NCBI GenBank assembly: GCA_039630445.1
Contig: JBCNVA010000180.1
Location: forward strand, 1 to 11,196
DNA from: HRBIN15 sp039630445
Lineage (GTDB): Bacteria > Armatimonadota > Fimbriimonadia > Fimbriimonadales > GBS-DC
Reading direction: 5' to 3'
Length of the DNA stretch: 11,196 nt
The position numbers and the translations under genes are program-made. The number at the start of each line of letters is the position of its first letter. The first letter of the stretch is position 1. Under the pieces are notes generated by a model, which made no database searches, was not told the origin of the DNA, and saw nothing but the letters and a program-made list of their open reading frames with translations. Below, piece by piece: positions 4,809 through 11,196 of this stretch.

Positions 4809-6371
4809 CTACTCGTCGGCTTTTCGAGTAGCCCTATTTCGAACGATGTGCAAATGCCGGTTTACAGGGTCAAAGGCGACGTGGGCATTCAGTGCCTTGG
4901 CAAACAGCACGGCGGATACCATCACACGCCCATTGACAATCTGCAGAGGCGCATCCGTGGGTATCACCCTGCCATTCAACTGGACACGATTGCCACGCAC
5001 ATCAAAGGTTATCACCTGCTCGTCCAAGACCACCGTGGCGACTTTGCGCTGATTGTCCCAGCGCAGCTCGCCGCCTGCTTGCTCAAACACATGGCGGATG
5101 GCGACCAGCGGGATGCCGTTCTGCACGCGCGGCGCCACATCGAAGGACACACGGCGCGTGTCCAGCAGCACCTCGAAGTGGGTGATGCCTGCGGGCAAGC
5201 GTGTACCGAAGGTGATGGGGTGCCAAGTGGCTTTCACGGTGGGGCGAGCGGGCGAGGCGGCAGGTGCTACTGCAAGTTGCACCTGTGGAGTATCCAATTT
5301 TTGTCCGCGCATGCGTGGTAGCACCTCGGATGAGCGCAGGTTCCCTTCAGCAAATGGGAGCACCATGGAGACCGCAAAGCGTGCGTGATGCGAATCTGTC
5401 TGGCGATGCGGCTCGCGCGTGGTGGTACGGCGCGGAGATGCCGCAGGCAGCTCAATGCGCGGTGCTCCGGGCGGCACAGAGCGCGATTCTGCAATGACTG
5501 GTGCAGCCTGCAGGTGTCGCGGCTCTGGGCGATTGCTCAACGCCAATCGCATTTCGCGCCCTGCGGATAAGTGTGGTTCGGGCGGTGGGGACACGGCAGG
5601 ACGATTGAGACTTTCAGCAGGTGTCTTGCCCTCTGCCGATAGGCGTGGCGCGGATGTGGAGCGTGCAGTTTCACCTGAAGGCGCTGCGGCGCGTGGGGCA
5701 TTCATTTCAGCCGCCTTCGCTGGCGGAGTAGGCGCTACACGCTCGGTGCGCCCGCCCGGATTGTTCACAAACACGCGCGTGACGGGCGATTTGAAGGTCT
5801 GATGACCGTCGAAGCTCCACACCTCGATGGTATGCCAGCCGTTGCGCTCCTGCGTGGTGTCCCAGTGGTACACATAGGGCGGGTAATTGCGCAGGGTGCG
5901 CACCTGCCCATCGATCAAGAACGATACATAGGGGCGCGATGCGCTGTCCACCCGTACCTCGATGGGCACTGTGCCCGCGACACGGGTGCCGTGGCGGGGG
6001 GTGAGAATCACTATCGGCGCGGTCGGGTCGGGCAATAGTTCGATCGTGCCGCGCAGCGTGCGAATCAGTCGCCCGCGCGAATCGTAAAGGCGCACGGTTG
6101 CCTCATGAAAGCCCGGAGGCAGCCCTGTGCTGAGCAGCGGTATCTGCAGGCTGCCTGTCGAACTGGAAAGCTGACGATGCGCCACAATCACACCGTCAAT
6201 CTCTACCTCCACAGCGGCTGGCAAGATGCCACGCAACTGCAAAACCAGCCTGTTTGGTGCACTAGGTGCCAGCCAGGCATTCTCTCGTACCTGTCCACTG
6301 GTTGGCACAAACCATGGCATGCTAACGCATACCAGCACACCCAAAAGCCGTCTCCAACCGTTCAGAGCCAT
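4809..6371 (-). CDS. Exported protein with Ig-like domain and copper amine oxidase N-like stalk domain
   Basis: 520 aa. The start is ATG 6369-6371, with GGAGG 8 bases upstream; the frame is open 12 codons further up but without a ribosome site. Residues 1-27 are a Sec signal peptide (basic WRR, then a hydrophobic LLGVLVCVSMPWFV, cleavage near SGQ). Residues about 40-112 form a beta-rich region. Residues about 117-203 look like a bacterial Ig-type domain (VILTPRHGTRVAGTVPIEVRV, then YVYHWDTT, HTIEVWSFDG). A Pro/Ala/Arg-rich, low-complexity linker of about 180 residues follows. Residues about 400-512 match the copper amine oxidase N-terminal (stalk) domain pattern: VSFDVAPRVQNGIPLVAIRHVFEQAGGELRWDN, then VITFDVRGN, VMVSAVLFAKALNAHVAFDP. 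Such domains occur in many secreted proteins without amine oxidase activity, and no catalytic domain is present. The likely role is envelope-associated binding or structure; the substrate is unknown. It has no operon partner in the window. Confidence 0.85.
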   Translation of the reverse strand: MALNGWRRLLGVLVCVSMPWFVPTSGQVRENAWLAPSAPNRLVLQLRGILPAAVEVEIDGVIVAHRQLSSSTGSLQIPLLSTGLPPGFHEATVRLYDSRGRLIRTLRGTIELLPDPTAPIVILTPRHGTRVAGTVPIEVRVDSASRPYVSFLIDGQVRTLRNYPPYVYHWDTTQERNGWHTIEVWSFDGHQTFKSPVTRVFVNNPGGRTERVAPTPPAKAAEMNAPRAAAPSGETARSTSAPRLSAEGKTPAESLNRPAVSPPPEPHLSAGREMRLALSNRPEPRHLQAAPVIAESRSVPPGAPRIELPAASPRRTTTREPHRQTDSHHARFAVSMVLPFAEGNLRSSEVLPRMRGQKLDTPQVQLAVAPAASPARPTVKATWHPITFGTRLPAGITHFEVLLDTRRVSFDVAPRVQNGIPLVAIRHVFEQAGGELRWDNQRKVATVVLDEQVITFDVRGNRVQLNGRVIPTDAPLQIVNGRVMVSAVLFAKALNAHVAFDPVNRHLHIVRNRATRKADE

Positions 6372-6477
6372 CCGTAGAACCTCCGTCCTTTGCTGGTCGC
6401 ACCACATCTATTGGTGATTCCGTAGGATTTGGACGATTCCTGCCGGAAATCGGGTAAAATCGGTGCGATTTGACCCT

Positions 6478-6514
6478 TACCCCTTGACTTTAAGGGGTAG
6501 CAATCGGCTAAACT
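6478..6514 (+). promoter_or_regulatory. Promoter-like sequence with palindrome upstream of the sigma factor
   Basis: TTGACT (6484-6489) and TAAACT (6509-6514) are separated by 19 bases, a slightly long spacer. The -35 is embedded in a perfect 8-bp inverted repeat TACCCCTT-6-AAGGGGTA (6478-6499), a possible operator. It would give a 5' UTR of about 150 bases before the sigma factor ATG. The rest of the 6372-6673 region, apart from the possible leader ORF, shows one hairpin CAGGGA/TCCCTG near 6602-6618 and no clear promoter for the divergent minus-strand gene. Confidence 0.45.
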
Positions 6515-6543
6515 ACTTACAAGCCGCACGGGGAGCGAAAAAA

Positions 6544-6684
6544 ATGACAGTGTGGCAAGGGCGGTTATCGGGTAAGCGACTCAACACAGGGCTGTGGGCA
6601 ACAGGGATGCATTCCCTGTGGACGCTTTGTGCAAAGTTCTGGGCACATTCTGCAGGCAACGGAGGGGACCAGCATGGCGTATAA
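6544..6684 (+). CDS. Possible leader ORF overlapping the sigma factor start
   Basis: A 46-codon frame begins ATG at 6544, with GGAG 8 bases upstream, and stops with TAA at 6682, overlapping the sigma factor start (6674) by 11 bases in another frame. The peptide (MTVWQGRLSGKR..., ending GGDQHGV) has four Trp and no recognisable domain or membrane segment. Its ribosome site and the overlap would allow translational coupling to the sigma factor. The composition does not prove that it is coding, and it may be a chance frame in the 5' UTR. Confidence 0.25.
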   Translation: MTVWQGRLSGKRLNTGLWATGMHSLWTLCAKFWAHSAGNGGDQHGV

Positions 6685-7414
6685 TATGTCACCGGACGAT
6701 CTCATCTACTTCAACGAAACAGGGCTGTGCTTCAACCAGATGCAGGACGAAGAGCTGGTGCAGTATGCGAAACAGGGCTGTCAACGCGCAACCGAAATTC
6801 TAATCCGCCGTTACCGTTCCTTAGTGGAGAGCAAGGCGCGTGCCTACTTTCTCATCGGTGCAGACCATGAGGATGTCGTGCAAGAAGGATTGATAGGACT
6901 TTATAAAGCCATTCGCGATTTCCGTTTCGACCGCATCCCGTCCTTTCGCCCCTTCGCTGAAATCTGCATCACTCGCCAGATTATCACCGCGGTGAAGACA
7001 GCCACCCGCCAGAAGCATCAGCCCCTCAACGATTATGTCTCCCTCTACAATCCGCTGCAAAACAACGGTGAAGAATCGGACAGCTGCCTGGTGGAGATTC
7101 TGCCAGACCCGAACGCGCTGAATCCAGAGCAGTGGATTCTGGAGCGGCGCATTCCGCAGGCGGTGTTGCGACTGGTGCGCGAACTGCTCAGCCCGCTGGA
7201 GCTGCAGGTTCTCGACTGCTATCTGGATGGCTTATCGTATCGCGAGATGTCGGAGCGGCTCAATCGCCATACCAAATGCATCGATAACGCTTTGCAACGG
7301 ATTAAAAAGAAACTAAAGCAAGTTTATGAAGAGAACTACGGAGAGTCGTCGGGTAGCACGCGCCGCAGGCGGCGTGCCTACATCGCGCCTGAGTTAGAAG
7401 ATAACCCCTTATGA
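6674..7414 (+). CDS. sigH: RNA polymerase sigma factor, sigma-H (Spo0H) family
   Basis: A 246-aa sigma-70 family factor without region 1.1 or a full region 3. Region 2 spans about residues 27-110 and is close to the sigma-H family: ARAYFLIGADHEDVVQEGLIGLYKAIRDF followed by SFRPFAEICITRQIITAVKTATRQKHQPLNDYVSL. Region 4 at about 170-215 holds the -35-binding helix-turn-helix (LSPLELQVLDCYLDGLSYREMSERL, then KCIDNALQRIKKKLK). The tail TRRRRRA is strongly basic. In Bacillus this factor directs transition-state and early sporulation genes; related factors occur in non-sporulating lineages, so no sporulation is implied here. The start ATG 6674 has GGAGGGG 8-9 bases upstream; an in-frame ATG at 6629 lacks one. 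Its TGA overlaps the kdsD ATG (ATGA at 7411-7414), so the two are translationally coupled. Confidence 0.92.
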   Translation: MAYNMSPDDLIYFNETGLCFNQMQDEELVQYAKQGCQRATEILIRRYRSLVESKARAYFLIGADHEDVVQEGLIGLYKAIRDFRFDRIPSFRPFAEICITRQIITAVKTATRQKHQPLNDYVSLYNPLQNNGEESDSCLVEILPDPNALNPEQWILERRIPQAVLRLVRELLSPLELQVLDCYLDGLSYREMSERLNRHTKCIDNALQRIKKKLKQVYEENYGESSGSTRRRRRAYIAPELEDNPL

Positions 7415-8397
7415 GCCGCACTCTCTCCACGGACACGGATGTGCTGGCGGTTGCCCGCGAGGTGCTCCATATCGAGGCGAGCGCCATCCTGAATTTGCGC
7501 GATCGGTTAGATAGAGCCTTCGAGCAGGCGGTGCAGGCAATTCTGCACTGCGAGGGGCGTTTGGTCATCAGCGGGGTGGGCAAATCGGGGGCAATTGCTC
7601 GCAAGTTGGCGGGCACTTTCAGCAGCACGGGCACGCCTGCCCTGTTCTTGCACCCTACCGAAGCCGTTCACGGCGATCTGGGCGCAGTGACCCCCGACGA
7701 TGTGGTGCTCCTGCTTTCCTACAGCGGTGAGAGCGACGAACTCATCACGCTCTGCCCTGCTATCAAGCGGCTGCAGGTGTTCGTGATGGTGATGACGGGT
7801 CGCCCCGATTCGACGCTGGGGCGGATGGCGGACTTGGTGCTGCATGTGGCGGTGGAGCGGGAGGCGTGCCCCCATAACTTAGCCCCGACTGCCAGCACGA
7901 CCGCGATGCTGGCACTGGGCGACGCGCTGGCGCTGGCGGTGATGGTAGCACGCGGCTTCACGCCCGACGATTTCGCCCTCAATCATCCGGCGGGCACGCT
8001 GGGGCGACGCCTGCTGCTGCGAGCGCACGATGTGATGCGCACAGGTGATGCCTTAGCGATTGTGCATCAGGATGCCCCTCTGCGCGATGCGCTGTTTGCC
8101 ATCACCCGCGCGGGTGCAGGCGCCGCATGTATTATTAATGATGAAGGCGTCATGGTCGGGCTAATCACCGATGGCGATATCCGACGCCGCCTGCTGCAGG
8201 ACGAGCACGCCCTGCGGGAGCCGGTGCATCGCGCGATGACGCGCACCCCCTATGTGCTGCGCGGCAACCCGCTGGCGATCGAAGTGCTGGAGAAGTTCCA
8301 GAGCCTGCCTGTGAAAATCGGCGATATGCCCGTGCTGGACGACGCGGGACGCCCGATTGGGATGGTCGCGCTGAAAGATTTGCTCCGCTGTCTGTAG
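7411..8397 (+). CDS. kdsD: D-arabinose-5-phosphate isomerase
   Basis: Cytoplasmic aldose-ketose isomerase converting ribulose 5-phosphate to arabinose 5-phosphate, the first step to Kdo of lipopolysaccharide. It has 328 aa, the same length as E. coli KdsD. An N-terminal SIS domain spans about residues 35-200 (SGVGKSG, FLHPTEAVHGDLG, SYSGES, CPHNLAPTAS, FALNHPAGTLGRRL) and two CBS domains span about 205-328 (HDVMRTGDALAIV, GLITDGDIRR, MTRTPYVL, PIGMVALKDLL). Residues lining the known active site are present, one position before their E. coli equivalents: K58, H87, E110, E151 and H192. The start is fixed by the ATGA overlap with the sigma factor stop; no strong ribosome site is seen, so translation is probably coupled. 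It argues for a Kdo-containing outer membrane. Only 10 bases separate it from the convergent isomerase gene. Confidence 0.94.
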   Translation: MSRTLSTDTDVLAVAREVLHIEASAILNLRDRLDRAFEQAVQAILHCEGRLVISGVGKSGAIARKLAGTFSSTGTPALFLHPTEAVHGDLGAVTPDDVVLLLSYSGESDELITLCPAIKRLQVFVMVMTGRPDSTLGRMADLVLHVAVEREACPHNLAPTASTTAMLALGDALALAVMVARGFTPDDFALNHPAGTLGRRLLLRAHDVMRTGDALAIVHQDAPLRDALFAITRAGAGAACIINDEGVMVGLITDGDIRRRLLQDEHALREPVHRAMTRTPYVLRGNPLAIEVLEKFQSLPVKIGDMPVLDDAGRPIGMVALKDLLRCL

Positions 8398-8407
8398 TGC
8401 GATATGC

Positions 8408-9238
8408 TCAAGCGATAAACTGCTCCAGATACCGCTTGCCGATGAGAAACCCCTCCTCGCGTCCGAGCGCACTATCCTCATGCTCGATAGAGAGCACGCC
8501 GTTGTAGCCGACGCGGCGCAGCGCCCCGATATACTCGCCCCAGCGCACCGCGCCCAGCCCCGGAATCACATACCGCCACCAGCCGCTGCCCTGATTGCCC
8601 ACATATTCCAGCCGCTGGCGCATAATCTCGGTATCCTTCGCATGCGTGTGAAAGATGCGCGAGCCGAACAGCAACACCGCGTTAATGTAATCGATCTGCT
8701 GCCACAGCAGGTGCGAAGGGTCAAAATTCAGCCCGAAGCTGGCATGCGGCACCACCTCGAACAGGCGTTGCCAATGATCCAGCGCCTGGATGTTGGTTGC
8801 GAACCAGTTTTCAAGGGCGATTTGCACCCCTTTCTCGCCTGCATATTCGGCGAGCGGGTTGAACACCCGCGCACAGTCCTCCTCGATGGTCTGCATCTTG
8901 CTTTTGCCCGGCACGGGATGTCCCGCCAAGGTGCAGACCACGCTGACGCCCAGCGCTTGGGCAATGTCGATGGCACGGCGTACACCCTCATTATTGCGCC
9001 GCCGCTCCTCCGGATCGGGGTGGGTGTTGTTGGTGTAAAATGCGATCGCGGATAGCCCCACATTGTAGCGCTCCATCAGCCGTTTCAGCGTCTCTATATC
9101 CGGGTTGTCCAGATTCAGATGGGGATGCCCGTAGCCGCACGCCAGCTCCAGCGTTTGGAAGCCGTGCTTTGCCGCGAACTCGAACACATACTCCAGCGGC
9201 TCCCGTGCAAAGGGAGCGGTCAGAAACCCGATCTGCAT
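8408..9238 (-). CDS. Sugar phosphate isomerase/epimerase, xylose isomerase-like TIM barrel
   Basis: A 276-aa TIM-barrel protein of the AP endonuclease 2/xylose isomerase-like superfamily. It has the N-terminal strand MQIGFLTAPF, then FQTLELACG, a GLSAIAFY strand, and VSVVCTLAGHP. The metal-site residues expected in the family are present: E143 in ALENW, D173-H176 in NFDPSH, H197/H199 in HTHAKD and E252 in IEHED. The GSGWWRYVIPGLGAVRWGEYI segment is typical of bacterial sugar isomerase/epimerase or inositol-pathway relatives. The substrate cannot be deduced from the sequence. The ATG at 9236-9238 has GGAGG 9 bases upstream, which fixes the start. The gene is single and convergent with kdsD, with no terminator between them, so the ends of the two transcripts probably overlap. 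MITE-like copy B lies about 55 bp upstream of its start. Confidence 0.88.
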   Translation of the reverse strand: MQIGFLTAPFAREPLEYVFEFAAKHGFQTLELACGYGHPHLNLDNPDIETLKRLMERYNVGLSAIAFYTNNTHPDPEERRRNNEGVRRAIDIAQALGVSVVCTLAGHPVPGKSKMQTIEEDCARVFNPLAEYAGEKGVQIALENWFATNIQALDHWQRLFEVVPHASFGLNFDPSHLLWQQIDYINAVLLFGSRIFHTHAKDTEIMRQRLEYVGNQGSGWWRYVIPGLGAVRWGEYIGALRRVGYNGVLSIEHEDSALGREEGFLIGKRYLEQFIA

Positions 9239-9293
9239 CGCCGTCTGCCTCCATCCGAGAGGTTCGCCACGATGGCAAGGGTTCCTGCTACCC

Positions 9294-9462
9294 TATAATA
9301 ACCCAAGTTGCTACCTGTCATTTTCGAACAGGCGAGGTTCCTCGCTTCGCTCGGAATGACAAAGCTCCGCTCGGAATGACAAGGCTTTTTACGCGGCAAG
9401 GAGCTTGTCATTCCGAGCCGAAGGCGAGGAATCTCCAAAGGGTAGCAAGTTGGGTTATTATA
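9294..9462. repeat. MITE-like inverted-repeat element, copy B (best preserved)
   Basis: This 169-bp element has long inverted ends: TATAATAACCCAAGTTGCTA at 9294 onward, and GGTAGCAAGTTGGGTTATTATA at the right end, 1 mismatch in 22 when inverted. The core has GCGAGGTTCCTCGC...CTCGGAATGACA and the inverted TGTCATTCCGAG...GCGAGGAATCTC, plus an internal duplication of CGCTCGGAATGACAA. No coding frame in it is credible. It abuts the 41-bp tandem repeats to the right and sits upstream of the minus-strand isomerase gene. Confidence 0.88.
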
Positions 9463-9476
9463 ATTCCGAGTGCTGT

Positions 9477-9620
9477 CATCGTCGGCGGGGACGCCGACGC
9501 TACGCAGGGCGCGTTCTTCTCGTCGGCGGGGACGCCGACGCTACGCAGGGCGCGTTCTTCTCGTCGGCGGGGACGCCGACGCTACGCAGGGCGTGTTCGT
9601 AGCGTCGGCGTCTCGCCGAC
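9477..9620. repeat. Tandem 41-bp palindromic units, copy 2
   Basis: Three tandem units of exactly 41 bp start at 9481, 9522 and 9563 (GTCGGCGGGGACGCCGACGC, then TACGCAGGGCGCGTTCTTCTC). The first two are identical and the third diverges at its end. A final inverted half unit, AGCGTCGGCGTCTCGCCGAC, closes the array at 9601-9620. Each unit contains a GTCGGCG/CGCCGAC palindrome. Copy 1 at 1634-1775 has the same order in opposite orientation but two full units. The array has no spacers, so it is not CRISPR. Confidence 0.85.
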
Positions 9621-9701
9621 GGCATCACGGCATTTGCTCTGCCAATTGGTATAACACCCCGCAAAGATACCAGATTTTGCCCTTTTCACCCCCTGGACCC
9701 C

Positions 9702-9729
9702 TTGACATCGGCGCAAAATGGGTTACAAT
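9702..9729 (+). promoter_or_regulatory. Promoter of the PEP-CTERM protein gene
   Basis: TTGACA (9702-9707), a 16-base spacer and TACAAT (9724-9729) make a near-consensus sigma-A promoter. The start is expected near 9736, giving a 5' UTR of about 105 bases. Confidence 0.8.
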
Positions 9730-9734
9730 AGAGC

Positions 9735-9834
9735 GACTCGGCTGTCCGGTTTTGGGCGGTTTTTGAGTCTATTAAGCATGGATGACCCGTAGCCGGACGG
9801 CGAAGGGATCGTTCGGACTCTGACGGAAGGAGGT
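9735..9834 (+). promoter_or_regulatory. 5' UTR with competing stems and strong ribosome site
   Basis: GTCCGG (9744-9749) can pair with CCGGAC (9793-9798). GAGTC (9765-9769) can pair either with GACTC at 9735-9739 or with GACTC at 9816-9820, so the pairings are mutually exclusive. AAGGAGGT (9827-9834) lies 5 bases before the ATG and is a full-strength ribosome site just after the last stem. Stems of 5-6 bp can occur by chance, and no known riboswitch class is recognised. Confidence 0.3.
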
Positions 9835-9839
9835 ATCAG

Positions 9840-10787
9840 ATGATGAGACATGCACAACTCTGGTTAAGCAGTATTGCAATCGCTGCCTTAGTGGCAAGCG
9901 CAGGCGCCCAAGTGCAGGAGTCGGTCACCTATACGAATGTGAACTCGAATGGTCCTTTGGGCAATGCCGTAAACGAGATTCGTACCTACAACGCCACAGG
10001 TGGGTACACGATGCGTAGCCTGCGCATCGAGGGGCAGCTTACACGCGTACATTCCGCTAGCTATGCAAGAGAAGCTCTTATCCAAATCACTGCCCCAGGT
10101 GGTGCTCAGACAACCTTTCAAATGTTTACCCAGGGTGCCTTCACTACTCTGCAGGGCTCTGGAACCGTTTACACTGTTCCTTTCAATCCTGCGGGTAACT
10201 GGACATTCCGATTCTACGAATCTTTTGATGATGGAGGAACTGGCAGTGTGGATGCTCGCTGGGACTATATTACTTTCGAATACCGCGAGGATCCAACCGC
10301 CCTTCATGATTTTGGCACGATCAACACAGGAGGTGCCCCTCAGACTTTCTCCGTGACTCGTCCATTGGCGGCGCGGGAGATTCTCTGGTACAGGATAGTG
10401 CTTCCCGTTGCTGTGACGGCTGCTGACCTCCTGACATTGGAGATTAATACTTTCGGATCAAGCCTTGCTCCCAGCAACGACACGGAGATCGCTCTGTATG
10501 ATGCGAACGGAAACAAGATTGCCGAAAACGACGATATTGGTGGAGGCAACCTCCTAAGTCGTCTTGTTTTCGGTTATGGTGGTAGCCAGGATCTACCTGC
10601 CGGAGTCTACTACATTGGTGCAGGTGCCTACAATACAACTTGGGCAAATGTGTTCGCCAGTTCCACCTCCACCAACACGGGTAACTTGCAGTTGAACATC
10701 ATCACAAATGTTCCCGAGCCTGCGTCAATGATTGCGCTGGGTGCGGGTTTGGCAGGGCTGCTGGGGCTGCGCCGGCGCAAGAAGTGA
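9840..10787 (+). CDS. PEP-CTERM sorting-domain exported protein
   Basis: A 315-aa secreted or surface protein. Residues 1-24 are a Sec signal peptide (SSIAIAALVASAGAQ). The body is rich in Gly, Thr, Asn and Ser and predicted beta-stranded. Residues about 150-285 resemble pre-peptidase C-terminal (PPC)-like beta domains: WYRIVLP, TEIALYDANGNKIAENDDIGGG, then LPAGVYYIGAGAYN. The last 25 residues are a complete PEP-CTERM signal: VPEPAS, a hydrophobic segment (MIALGAGLAGLLGL) and RRRKK, recognised by an exosortase that cleaves and anchors or releases the protein. No exosortase is in the window. It has its own promoter, a strong AAGGAGG site and a terminator, so it is monocistronic. A second ATG directly follows the first. 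Codon use is visibly less GC-biased than in kdsD or pheT. The precise function is unknown. Confidence 0.92.
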   Translation: MMRHAQLWLSSIAIAALVASAGAQVQESVTYTNVNSNGPLGNAVNEIRTYNATGGYTMRSLRIEGQLTRVHSASYAREALIQITAPGGAQTTFQMFTQGAFTTLQGSGTVYTVPFNPAGNWTFRFYESFDDGGTGSVDARWDYITFEYREDPTALHDFGTINTGGAPQTFSVTRPLAAREILWYRIVLPVAVTAADLLTLEINTFGSSLAPSNDTEIALYDANGNKIAENDDIGGGNLLSRLVFGYGGSQDLPAGVYYIGAGAYNTTWANVFASSTSTNTGNLQLNIITNVPEPASMIALGAGLAGLLGLRRRKK

Positions 10788-10805
10788 GTTAGCCCTCACC
10801 CCCAG

Positions 10806-10832
10806 CCCCTCTCCCACGCTGCGGGAGAGGGG
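10806..10832 (+). repeat. GC-rich 10-bp perfect hairpin, common short repeat type
   Basis: CCCCTCTCCC and GGGAGAGGGG form a perfect 10-bp stem with a 7-base loop, preceded by CCCTCACCCCCAG. Sequences of this kind are dispersed in many bacterial genomes. It lies 19 bases after the PEP-CTERM stop and may protect the 3' end of that mRNA. Confidence 0.7.
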
Positions 10833-10850
10833 AGTTGTGGGTTAGGTTTG

Positions 10851-10890
10851 CCCCCCTCCTCTACGCTACGGAAGGGGGGTTTGCTTTTTT
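10851..10890 (+). terminator. Intrinsic terminator of the PEP-CTERM gene
   Basis: CCCCCCT (10851-10857) pairs with AGGGGGG (10873-10879), followed after TTTGC by TTTTTT (10885-10890). The strong stem plus U-tract is a good Rho-independent terminator for the plus-strand gene ending at 10787. Confidence 0.75.
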
Positions 10891-11048
10891 AAGCTGAGCT
10901 GTTGCCTTTGAGTAGGTGAGATTCCTCGCTTCGCTCGGAATGACAAGGCTCTGCGCAGAATGACAAGGCGTTTTACGCAGCAGGGAACCTGTCATTCTGA
11001 GCCGAAGGCGAGGAATCTCGGATAGGTAGCAACTTGGGTTTTTTAACA
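10891..11048. repeat. MITE-like inverted-repeat element, copy C, left end degraded
   Basis: The core GAGATTCCTCGCTTCGCTCGGAATGACA (written in parts: GAGATTCCTCGC, then CTCGGAATGACA) at 10919-10944 and the inverted TGTCATTCTGAG...GCGAGGAATCTC at about 10990-11020 match copies A and B. The right end GGTAGCAACTTGGGTT (11024-11040) is well kept, while the left end is barely recognisable. The left boundary is approximate. Its right end runs into the -35 box of the following gene. Confidence 0.75.
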
Positions 11049-11071
11049 ACTGAGAGGGAAGCGGGTATAGT
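11043..11071 (+). promoter_or_regulatory. Promoter of the last gene, adjoining MITE-like copy C
   Basis: TTAACA (11043-11048), a 17-base spacer and TATAGT (11066-11071) form a plausible sigma-A promoter. The expected start coincides with the GTG at 11078, so the transcript would be leaderless. The -35 is at the terminal sequence of copy C. Confidence 0.55.
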
Positions 11072-11077
11072 TTTTCT

Positions 11078-11196
11078 GTGCGTGAGGAGCTGGTCTGGGC
11101 GGATGAGGGCGCGCCCGAGTCGCCGTCGGCGTGGCGGGCGACGCTGGAGTTCATCGGCTCGGTCGGGTTGCTGCTGATGGCGGCGTTGCGTGGGCT
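11078..11196 (+). CDS. Probable MlaE-family lipid ABC transporter permease, 3'-truncated
   Basis: An open frame of 39 codons runs from GTG 11078 to the window end: an acidic N-terminus (REELVWADEGAPES), then a helix, WRATLEFIGSVGLLLMAALRG. The LEFIG..GLLLMAALRG pattern resembles the amphipathic N-terminal helix of MlaE/YrbE permeases, which pair with an MlaF ATPase in outer-membrane lipid transport. No Shine-Dalgarno is seen at proper spacing; the promoter position suggests a leaderless message beginning at the GTG. With so little of the protein visible, the family call is tentative, though coding itself is likely from the GC-biased third positions. Confidence 0.5.
   Translation, partial: MREELVWADEGAPESPSAWRATLEFIGSVGLLLMAALRG

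Noticed and set aside
9477..9620. Regularly spaced repeats that could be taken for a CRISPR array
   Set aside because: The 41-bp units are contiguous and identical throughout, with no unique spacers, and no cas gene is present.
9040..9654. Long open frame on the plus strand through the start of the isomerase gene and the repeats
   Set aside because: It is antisense to a well-supported gene and then runs through MITE-like and tandem repeats, giving low-complexity Arg-rich translation.
9778..9792. Four-codon upstream ORF (ATG GAT GAC CCG TAG) in the PEP-CTERM 5' UTR
   Set aside because: It has no ribosome site and is too short to distinguish from chance.
10861..11154. Minus-strand frame of 97 codons
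   Set aside because: It is made almost entirely of repeat copy C and antisense of the MlaE-like start, with no domain.

Overview
The window looks like chromosomal DNA from a diderm, probably thermophilic, member of the Armatimonadota (Fimbriimonadales-like). This is inferred from the combination of a PEP-CTERM sorted protein, a sigma-H-like factor, Kdo-pathway arabinose-5-phosphate isomerase and an MlaE-like permease start, together with GC-rich codon use and abundant short interspersed repeats. No 16S or other decisive taxonomic marker is present.

Layout, left to right. Positions 1-1605 (+) hold the C-terminal two thirds of pheT. A palindromic repeat element fills the convergent gap to 1784. 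Positions 1784-4209 (-) are a compact ferrous-iron uptake operon, read right to left: a free-standing FeoB G domain, the FeoB membrane part, a small Cys-rich zinc-ribbon protein and FeoA. Every gene overlaps its neighbour, two of them by the 4-base ATGA stop/start. The operon has a strong promoter with a palindrome in its spacer and an almost leaderless start. Positions 4210-4808 carry no gene, but hold a candidate structured RNA with a four-way junction, an insertion of a short inverted-repeat (MITE-like) element that supplies a promoter -10 box, and a nest of hairpins. Positions 4809-6371 (-) encode an exported protein with an Ig-like domain and a copper-amine-oxidase-N-type stalk domain.

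A 300-bp divergent intergenic region follows, containing a promoter, a perfect palindrome and a possible leader ORF. It leads into a sigma-H family sigma factor (6674-7414) translationally coupled to kdsD (7411-8397). A convergent TIM-barrel sugar isomerase lies at 8408-9238 (-). Positions 9240-9700 contain a second MITE-like copy abutting three tandem 41-bp units of the same family as the pheT/feoA repeat. A sigma-70-type promoter and a structured 5' UTR precede a PEP-CTERM protein (9840-10787), which ends in a strong terminator. A third MITE-like copy follows, and the window ends in the first 39 codons of a probable MlaE-type permease with a leaderless-looking promoter.

The parts most worth attention are the split FeoB operon, the structured RNA upstream of it, and two repeat families whose ends coincide with promoter elements.
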